DNA of 64,000 nucleotides from Meconema thalassinum. Its lineage: Eukaryota; Arthropoda; Insecta; Orthoptera; Tettigoniidae. The notes beneath the pieces are model-generated. The model searched no databases, was not told where the DNA came from, and worked only from the letters and a program-made list of their open reading frames with translations. Positions 57,460-64,000 of the stretch are shown here, in pieces. The stretch's first letter is position 1. Every line of letters begins with the position of its first letter. The DNA lies in the NCBI GenBank assembly GCA_946902985.2, contig OX336397.1, positions 183,400,813 to 183,464,812 on the forward strand, given 5' to 3'. The translations under genes were made by a program, and so were the position numbers.

Positions 57460-60400
57460 TTACACATTTAATGGCAGCGGAGCGATCAAAGACAGTGGTC
57501 TTGTGATTGGTCCATTAGTGGTCAAGATCCTGGCCACCCTGACTCTCCCATCCATCCCAGGATAACACTCGGTCACCCTACCAGAAATCCATACTAGGGG
57601 GGGGGGGTGAGACATCTCTAACCAAGACCAAGTCCCCCACCTTAATGTCGGGACTGGAAAAAAACCACTTCTGTCTCCGTTGTAAGGAAGTTAAATATTC
57701 CAAGTTCCACCTTTTCCAGAAAGAATTACGGAGGGCTTCAAGTTTCCGCCAAGCAATAGGTAGATTGGAATCCCTGTAAGAATTGGGAAGAGGAGGAGGA
57801 GCAGAAAGAGAAGTGCCTATAAGGAAATGACCAGGTGTAAGTGGAAGCAGGTCATCAGGGTCATTGGACAGCGGAGTTAAAGGTCGAGAATTAACAACAC
57901 CTTCAATCAGAACAGACAGTGAATTGAATTCTTCGTAAGTCAAAATTCGATTACCTAAGACTTTTCTTAAATGACGTTTAGTGAGCTTTACGCAAGATTC
58001 CCACCTACCACCGTGATGAGGAGCGTAAGGAGGTATAAAGCGCCATTTGAAACCCTTTGTGAAGGAAAAATTAGAAATTTGTTCCATGGCAGGAGAGGAA
58101 GTAAGAGCTTTCTTCCACAGGGAAGCTGCGCCCTGAAAAGTGGAAGCGTTATCAGAGAACATCTCTGAAGGCACACCACGCCTAGCAGTGAAGCGAGAGA
58201 CAGCTGATAGAAAATAAGAAGTAGAAGCATTCGTTACTAGTTCCAAGTGGATTGCGCCTGTAACCATGCAAACAAAGAGAGAAACATAAAGCTTACCAAA
58301 CAATTTGCGTTTAGCTTCAGGAGAATTTCGTTGATATTGAAACGGACCCATATAGTCCACACCAGTTAAAGCAAATGGGCGTATAGGAGAAGAGCGAAAA
58401 GAGGGCAGATCGCTCATTAATTGAGTATTAATTTTAGGTTTCGCTTTAAAGCAAGGAATGCACTTATGAATTACAGAAGAAACTTCATGAATTCCATTTA
58501 TAATCCAGTACTTTTCCCTTAAAAGGCAAAGCAGAGTGCGTGTACCAACATGCAGATTACGATAATGAAAGTCACGTATAATTAAAGAAGTAACGTGATG
58601 TTTGGAAGGCAAAATAACGGGATGCTTTTTGTCCTCAGAGAGTAAAGATTGCGAGAGCCTTCCACCTACCCTGAGTAACCCATGGTCATCAAGGAACGGG
58701 GCTAAAGCACGAAGACGGCTGGATTTGGGAAGATCTCTGTTAGAAGAAAGCAAAGACAACTCAGAAGAAAAGGCTTCTTGCTGTGTCAGTTGTAAAACTT
58801 TAATGGTGGCGAGATTCAATTCATGATTGGTAAGGTGTGGTTTGGGGAGAAGAGGTTGGTCAACCACAAAATATTTCCATCTAAGGAGATAGGTGATAAT
58901 TCGTATTAATTTATGAAAGGAAGAATAGCGTGACAACAAAGGATAAGAAGCATTAGAAATCAGACACGAGGCAATAGACAGAGGCACTTTAGCGTCAGGC
59001 AAGTTGGAGTTTGTAGCTGGAGGTTTAGCAGGCCATGAAGAAGAGTCTTTGATTAACCACGAGGGCCCATGCCAGTACAATTGGGAAGCTGCCAATTGAG
59101 AGGGTAAACAACCACGAGAGATAATGTCGGCTGGATTATCCGCACTGGGAACATGCCTCCATTGACATCCAGAAGAAAGAGTTTGAATTTTGGAAACCCT
59201 GTTTGCGACAAAAGTTTGCCAGTGAGAGGGGTTTTTAGCGATCCAAGAAAGGGTGATCATGGAATCGCTCCAGAGATAGATTTGCGAGAATTCGACTTTC
59301 AATACTTCCCGTAATTTCTTGACAAGTTCTGCAGCCATGAGTGCAGCGCACAGTTCGAGCCTAGGCAAAGTGATAGTTTTAAGAGGAGCGACCTTCGATT
59401 TGGCGCAAACAAGGTTGGAAACTAGAGATCCATAGAATGAATCATGGTAAACTAAATATGCACAGCAACCGTAAGCTTTTTCGGAACTGTCCGCGAACAC
59501 ATGGAGGAAAAAGAATGCATTAGAATGAGAGCTGATTAAATTCCTGGGAATTTCAATAAGAGTAAGATCCAGCAAATTGCTGCGAAAAGAGAGCCAAAGA
59601 TTCAGAAAAGATAGAGGGACAGTGTCATCCCATTCACATTTAAGCGACCACAACTCTTGCATGAAGAGTTTGGCTATAACGATAACTGGGGCAAGAAATT
59701 GAAGCGGATCAAAAATGTTTGCAATTTCAGAGAGGATTTGTCTTTTTGTATTAGGAAGCTCTTCTGCGAGCGTAACTTTATAGATAAGAGTGTCAGTGCT
59801 AGTGCACCAATGAACTCCTAAAGTTTTTATAGATTCGGAGTTTCCACAAATTTCGACAGAAGAAGGATCTACGTCTTCGATGGGAAATTGGGCGAGAAAC
59901 TCAGGGGAGTTGGAGTTCCACTTATGAAGTGGGAAACCTCCATTCCTTAGTAATGCTTGAAGTTCTAAAGACACAAAAGAAGCTTCCTCCAAAGTAGAGA
60001 AGGACTGCAAGTAATCGTCAACATAGAATGACGTAGTTAGTGCTTCAGAGGCTTTGGGGTTAAATAAATGACCATCTTGTGAGGCTAGCAAGTGTAGGGA
60101 TCGGATAGCAAGGAAAGCAGAGGGTTTTAAGCCATAAGTAACCGTTTTCAAGCGAAATACCTTAATGGGCTTATTGATTTCATCACGCCACAAGATTCTT
60201 TGAAGATCTCGTTGTTCTGGTTGAATTAACACTTGACGGTACATCTGTTTTATATCGGCTATGACAGCTATGGGAAATAATCGAAAGTTTAAAAGTATAG
60301 CAGATAGATCTGACTGAATAGCAGGACCAGAGTAAAGAGTGTCGTTAAGGCTGTTGCCATTAACGTCGGGCGATGAACCATTGAAAACAATTCGGATTTT

Positions 60401-60694
60401 ATCTTTTGCAAGAGGGTTTTTCCACACTGGATGATGATTTAAATAAACCGTTTCAAATGGGGGGTGCAATTCATCATCAGATTTGTTGACAACTTCCATA
60501 TGATCTGAGCTTTCATACTCATCCATGAAATCAGTGTACTGCTTTTTGACAAGAGGTTCTTTTCTAAATTTGCTCTCGATAGCAAAGAGAGCTTTTCGAG
60601 CTTTAGGCTGAGAGTTGATAAGTTTGGGGGGATTGTGTAACCTTGGCATTTGAACAATGAACCGGCCATCAGAAGAACGAGTGGTCGTGTTCAA
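57460..60694 (-). pseudogene. BEL pol: reverse transcriptase, RNase H, integrase; C-terminus frameshifted
   Basis: The main frame has 1,038 residues (60694-57578). Its RT (about 90-280) has VIADIKQMYRQV with D147 and YVDDYLQS with YVDD at 224-227. RNase H follows with VFADSSEKAYG, TLPRLELCAA and YLWSDSMITL. The integrase has a zinc-binding part (HYRNLHVGTRTLL then CIPC) and the catalytic D, D and E in TGVDYMGPF, MFSDNASTF and HHGGRWESC, near residues 780, 846 and 899. The frame leaves the family's C-terminal domain at the G run 57597-57607; the remaining roughly 45 codons (GRVTECYPGMDGRVRV) continue in another frame to a stop at 57460-57462. The start is not a real one: this frame continues protease after the break at 60693-60699. 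Confidence 0.9.
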
Positions 60695-61347
60695 AAAAAT
60701 TGCTCACAGAATTCGTTTTCTGAAGAAGTTACATTAGGAGAATCAACATTTTCAAGCCTCCAAAACTGTTCCAGATCAGTATTGGAGAAGTAACATTGCG
60801 ATGCAGGTTGGGGTGAATAATGGGGAAGTTGCCCTGTGACAATCCATCCAAATTTAGTGTCTCTAGCGACCACGTTTGAGGATAGCTTGCGAACCTGTTT
60901 CCGAAGGCAGTTCCAAAAGACATTGGCACTAAAGAGTATGTCAATGGGATTTTGTATGTTAAACGAAGGATCGGCTAACCTTAAATGCAAGGGAATGTTT
61001 AACCCTGAAATATCAACCGAGTGACTAGGAGTGTCTTCTCCAATGCTATTGAGAATTAGACAATTAAGTTTAAAAAAGTTGTTTCTATGACAAATATCTC
61101 TTATGGTTAGTTTTGAAAATTGTAAAGCTTGCGATTTTGAGCTGTTGATGCCCGACACATTGATAGAAGTGGGGTTTACGGGTAGGCCTAGTTTTCTAAT
61201 CAAGGAATTAGACACAAAATCATGAGTTGCAGCTGAATCTAGAAGGCCGCGTGCACGGACCCAGTTGCCAAAGTTATCCTGAACTTCAATTTGAACAGTA
61301 GACAACAATACTTGAGCACTGCGAATGGACTTAGCATTTTGAATGTA
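60691..61347 (-). pseudogene. BEL aspartic protease and pol N-terminal region
   Basis: The frame carries RGLLDSAATHDFVS with the D-S-A active-site triad of retroviral-type proteases, then LIRKLGLPVN. IDILFSANVFW and TKFGWIVTGQL are typical of BEL proteins between protease and RT. There is no ATG near the start. It lies in the same frame as gag, with only the TAA at 61348-61350 between, so it was probably made as a gag-pol fusion. It ends with a TGA just after the seven-T run, where the RT frame takes over one base back. Confidence 0.85.
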
Positions 61348-62757
61348 TTATGAAGCATTAGAACTGTTAACACTATCATTTTTAGGAGAAGTGGATGCTG
61401 TTGATGACCTTGCCTGATCATGACGATGTAGCAAAGTATGATGAGCCTTTTCACAATGGTAACAAAGTCTTGTGGACTTACAATTAGAAGCAGAATGCGT
61501 GGGCGCTAGACAGTTGAAACAATGTTTATTTTGAGCAACTAGTTTCCGTCTGTCGTCGACTGACATTTCTTTAAAGGATTTACATAAGTATAGGGCATGG
61601 GAATCTTTACAAAGTATGCACTTTACAGGTTCGTTTAAACTTTTGCGAGGTTCGCTTTGCGTATTTAAAACAATAGAGCTAGCAACACGACGTTCACTAG
61701 ACCTAGTTGGGTAACCAGTAGTGTTTGATTTGAATTTGGATGAGCTAAACCCTGATTTTTGGGTATTAGACGCTGAGCGTTCGCTTTTGGGTTTGATGGA
61801 CATTAATTCAAATTTGGAACTAGGAGATGAAGGTTCGCTCTGATTAGCTAGCGCGGTTAAAAGTTGGCATCTAGCGTTTATGAAGGTGACTAAATGCTCG
61901 TAAGTATAGTCGTCTTCTTTAGAAAGTTCGATTTCCCAAGCTTTGAGGGTAGCAACATCAACTTTAGAAACCACTAAATGTATTAGGAAAGTATCCCAAT
62001 AATTAGTAGGTTGATCTAATTGGGACAAAGCCTTTACGTGAAGCTGTGTAGTGTCAACTAGAGTGCGCAGACTAGTGACGTCATTATGCTGTGACGCAGG
62101 TAGATTGAATAGAGCCCTTATATGGCGTTGAATGCGTAATCGTAAATTTCCATATCTATCCTTTAATAAGTTAAAGGCAATGGAATAATTTTCGGCACGA
62201 AGAGGAAGTGCTTCGACCAACTGCAAAGCTTGACCTCGGAGGATAGATCTCAAATACTGAAACTTGTAAATGACTTGAATGTCTTCATTGTCATGAACAA
62301 GGGAGCAAAATAATTCATAAAAAGAATCCCAAGCGGATTCATCTCCAGAAAAATGGGGCAAATCAATTTTCGGTAAAATTGGTTTGGGCTTGTGAGTACC
62401 CTCACGGAAAGACGTTTGTGGTTCGTGAAGGGAACCAAGAACAGAAGCGTCCTTTTTCTGCTCCTCTTCGAGTTGGCGTATTATTTTGAAAGCAGAACCT
62501 ATGCCTTCGTAATATTGGTTTTCCACTTCAACTCGATCTTCGGTTTGATTGAGCATGCAAGTTTCTATTTCAGTTTGGATGTTACAATAATTTTCGTAAG
62601 ATCGTTCATAATCTCGTACGCGATGTTTTAACAAGTCTAATTGAGCTTCTGAGGGATCTAGCTCTTTTATGTACTTTCTGAAACGGGTAATTTGTCCTTT
62701 GTAGGATGCTCGTTTAGAAGTAAGTTTTTCATCTTTATCCTTCTCAGTAGGAGCCAT
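61348..62757 (-). CDS. BEL gag, 469 residues
   Basis: The gag forms the particle and binds the element's RNA. The N-terminus is charged and helical (KRASYKGQITRFRKYIKEL, about 14-32). The central part, LPKIDLPHFSGDESAWDSF followed by KFQYLRSILRGQALQLVEAL and LLKDRYGN, is the DUF1759-type gag region. The C-terminus has three zinc-knuckle-like motifs: CILCKDSHALYLC, CFNCLAPTHSASNC (C-x2-C-x4-H-x4-C) and CYHCEKAHHTLLH. The ATG at 62755-62757 is the first in frame after the leader. The frame is undamaged. The TAA at its end may be natural or a mutation, since protease continues in the same frame. Confidence 0.9.
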   Translation of the reverse strand: MAPTEKDKDEKLTSKRASYKGQITRFRKYIKELDPSEAQLDLLKHRVRDYERSYENYCNIQTEIETCMLNQTEDRVEVENQYYEGIGSAFKIIRQLEEEQKKDASVLGSLHEPQTSFREGTHKPKPILPKIDLPHFSGDESAWDSFYELFCSLVHDNEDIQVIYKFQYLRSILRGQALQLVEALPLRAENYSIAFNLLKDRYGNLRLRIQRHIRALFNLPASQHNDVTSLRTLVDTTQLHVKALSQLDQPTNYWDTFLIHLVVSKVDVATLKAWEIELSKEDDYTYEHLVTFINARCQLLTALANQSEPSSPSSKFELMSIKPKSERSASNTQKSGFSSSKFKSNTTGYPTRSSERRVASSIVLNTQSEPRKSLNEPVKCILCKDSHALYLCKSFKEMSVDDRRKLVAQNKHCFNCLAPTHSASNCKSTRLCYHCEKAHHTLLHRHDQARSSTASTSPKNDSVNSSNAS

Positions 62758-62984
62758 GTTATAAAAAATAGATTGAAATGTAACTCACGATACTGTGGAA
62801 CCTTGGAAATGCTGTCAAGCTGGCAGCAGCGAATGGGTAGAAAGCACGGGACCCACCAAAGAAGACAGGAGTGGTCTCGTTCCCTTTCACAGGCTTTGCA
62901 CGATGTAATTATAGCTGAAAAATTCAAAGTAAATATTAATAATTTGCAGAATATTGCCAAATAGAAAAACTGAAAAAAGGACTC

Positions 62985-63003
62985 TCCCGGGTTTCTGGTA
63001 CCA
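62985..63003 (-). promoter_or_regulatory. Putative primer-binding site of the BEL element
   Basis: Read on the minus strand, five bases after the LTR end, TGGTACCAGAAACCCGGGA begins with TGG, as a site complementary to a tRNA 3' CCA must. It resembles the complement of a tRNA-Phe 3' end (TGGTGCCGAAACCCGGGA) with one substitution and one extra base. The tRNA assignment is tentative. Confidence 0.55.
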
Positions 63004-63008
63004 ATCTT

Positions 63009-64000
63009 TGGGTAGATTATAGGCTAGGGAATAACCCACCCACCAAGGGAAGATGATTAAGAAAAGGAAATGGGTTTCGGACTGGAGAAAAAGGATAGAA
63101 AAATAGGAGGAGAGCCCCACAAAATTAATAAGCTTCACTTTAAACACACTTAAAGGCGATTGCCACAGAAACTTAACCTCCTGATATCTAAAATAGGTAC
63201 GAGCTTGGTCGAGGCCAACGGGAACCGCAGCTGGGACTTGGGCGATTTGCAAGAGAGAGGCTTTAGTATGTTTCCTCCCAAGCACGAATAAAAGTACTAT
63301 AGGGAAGGGTGATTGTCTGGCCAGACAGATAGTAAAAGCTTTATTAAGCATGAACGAGGGCATAAACCTAGGAAGGGCTAGGAAAGCCAGGATCCTGCCT
63401 AACTGTAGTATCAGAGAAATGATGAATCCAAAAACAAATATTTAATTTATTTAACAATTTAAAGAAGTTAATATTTTTGACAATTAAATATTTTGCAATC
63501 TTGTTAACAATTTGGGGTCGCAGACCTCTCAACATTAAACGGTTGCTCCCGGCAACTAACAATTTTTAAGGTTTTTAAACCTTGTATTAAAATCTTGGTA
63601 AGATTTAATAAATAGGCAAAATGGAATAATTAAAGTTTTAACATTTACAGGAGTACAAGCAATGTACTATAAGAAACCTCTGAAAGAACATTCTAACGAG
63701 AATAACAACTTCGAGGATAACAAAATGGAAAACATAAAGAATAAAAAGGAAGTTCCTACAACTTCTTATATTTAAACAGAATTACTTTATGAGAATTATA
63801 CAAAAAGAGCAGGTCACTTACTGTGAACCTGAAAATTTAATCAAAAGGAAGGTTCTAGACCTCATATACTTTAAATAGGACTCGCAAGTTAAATGAGGCA
63901 GGTTTCATTTAGCGAGACCAAAAAATAACTCACTCAAGAGTTGAGAGAAATGTTTTCCCTGCTTTTGAAGGGAGGAACAATGTAAGTTTGAAACGTGTGC
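63009..64000 (-). repeat. 5' LTR of the BEL element, cut by the window edge
   Basis: It starts, in plus-strand reading, with TGGGTAGATT at 63009 and matches 54982-55973 throughout. An open frame of about 120 codons shared by both LTRs (for example 63363-63009) has no domain and ends differently beyond the LTR in the two copies, so it is not called as a gene. Confidence 0.9.

Larger units (their letters stand above)
54982..64000 (-). mobile_element. BEL/Pao LTR retrotransposon, incomplete at the right edge
   Basis: The element is read right to left: 5' LTR (63009 to beyond the window), primer-binding site, gag, protease, RT, RNase H, integrase, 3' LTR starting at 54982. BEL/Pao elements copy themselves through RNA and insert by an integrase. 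The two LTRs agree at all but about 9 of the 992 positions that can be compared, so it inserted recently. Three lesions break the coding region: a TAA between gag and protease (61348-61350), a frame change at seven T between protease and RT (60693-60699), and a frame change in an 11-base G run near the end of pol (57597-57607). It is inserted in HR-4. Confidence 0.9.

Noticed and set aside
57195..57565. Plus-strand frames of 77-79 codons next to the BEL pol end
   Set aside because: They lie antisense to the pol end and the 3' untranslated region of the retrotransposon; no domain is seen.

Overview
This is a repeat-dominated stretch of animal nuclear DNA, almost certainly insect. The evidence is the mix of elements: BEL/Pao, Tc1/mariner, hAT, P-like and Helitron-like DNA elements, Penelope-like and several LINE retrotransposons, AT-rich microsatellites, and spliced exons with GT/AG borders. 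No host gene, bacterial operon, rRNA, tRNA gene or CRISPR array can be supported. The exact order is not determinable by eye; the repeats remind me of polyneopteran insects, but that is only an impression. Clade names below are by motif recognition, not by search.

Layout. 1-9.7 kb: a decayed LINE (family E, minus strand), a decayed Penelope-like element with a GIY-YIG module, then a repeat (family A) holding a 29-bp tandem array. 9.7-12.5 kb: a Helitron-like non-autonomous element built from about 164-bp tandem units. 12.6-16.6 kb: a deleted second LINE E copy with a (GAAA)n tail, a second family A copy with a small nested insertion, and an RTE-like LINE end. 16.8-18.8 kb: an unclassified element (here HR-1) holding a 5'-truncated LINE with a perfect 13-bp target duplication. 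19.1-23.6 kb: a hAT element, disrupted by a second Helitron-like copy, itself disrupted by HR-2. 26.6-29.9 kb: a 77-bp minisatellite, perhaps inside another Helitron. 30.3-39.8 kb: a P-superfamily element with perfect 31-bp terminal inverted repeats and a broken three-exon THAP transposase-like gene; within it lie an intact 1,465-bp Tc1 element, a deletion derivative of another DNA transposon, and two local duplications. 41.4-42.6 kb: a foldback inverted repeat. 42.8-44.5 kb: SINE-like fragments. 45.0-53.2 kb: one LINE (B) broken into three pieces by LINE A, LINE C and HR-3. 53.9-64 kb: HR-4 interrupted by a young BEL/Pao element running off the right edge.

The only apparently intact protein gene is the Tc1 transposase (32427-33452). 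The BEL element is close to intact: two homopolymer frame breaks and one stop lie between gag and the end of pol, and its LTRs differ at about 9 of 992 compared positions. The most original structure is the HR family: four copies, two in each orientation, with a terminal hairpin whose stem is kept while its sequence changes, a 3' hairpin ending in GTAGGCTAAAAA, and an internal period near 292 bp made of two diverged halves of about 146 bp.
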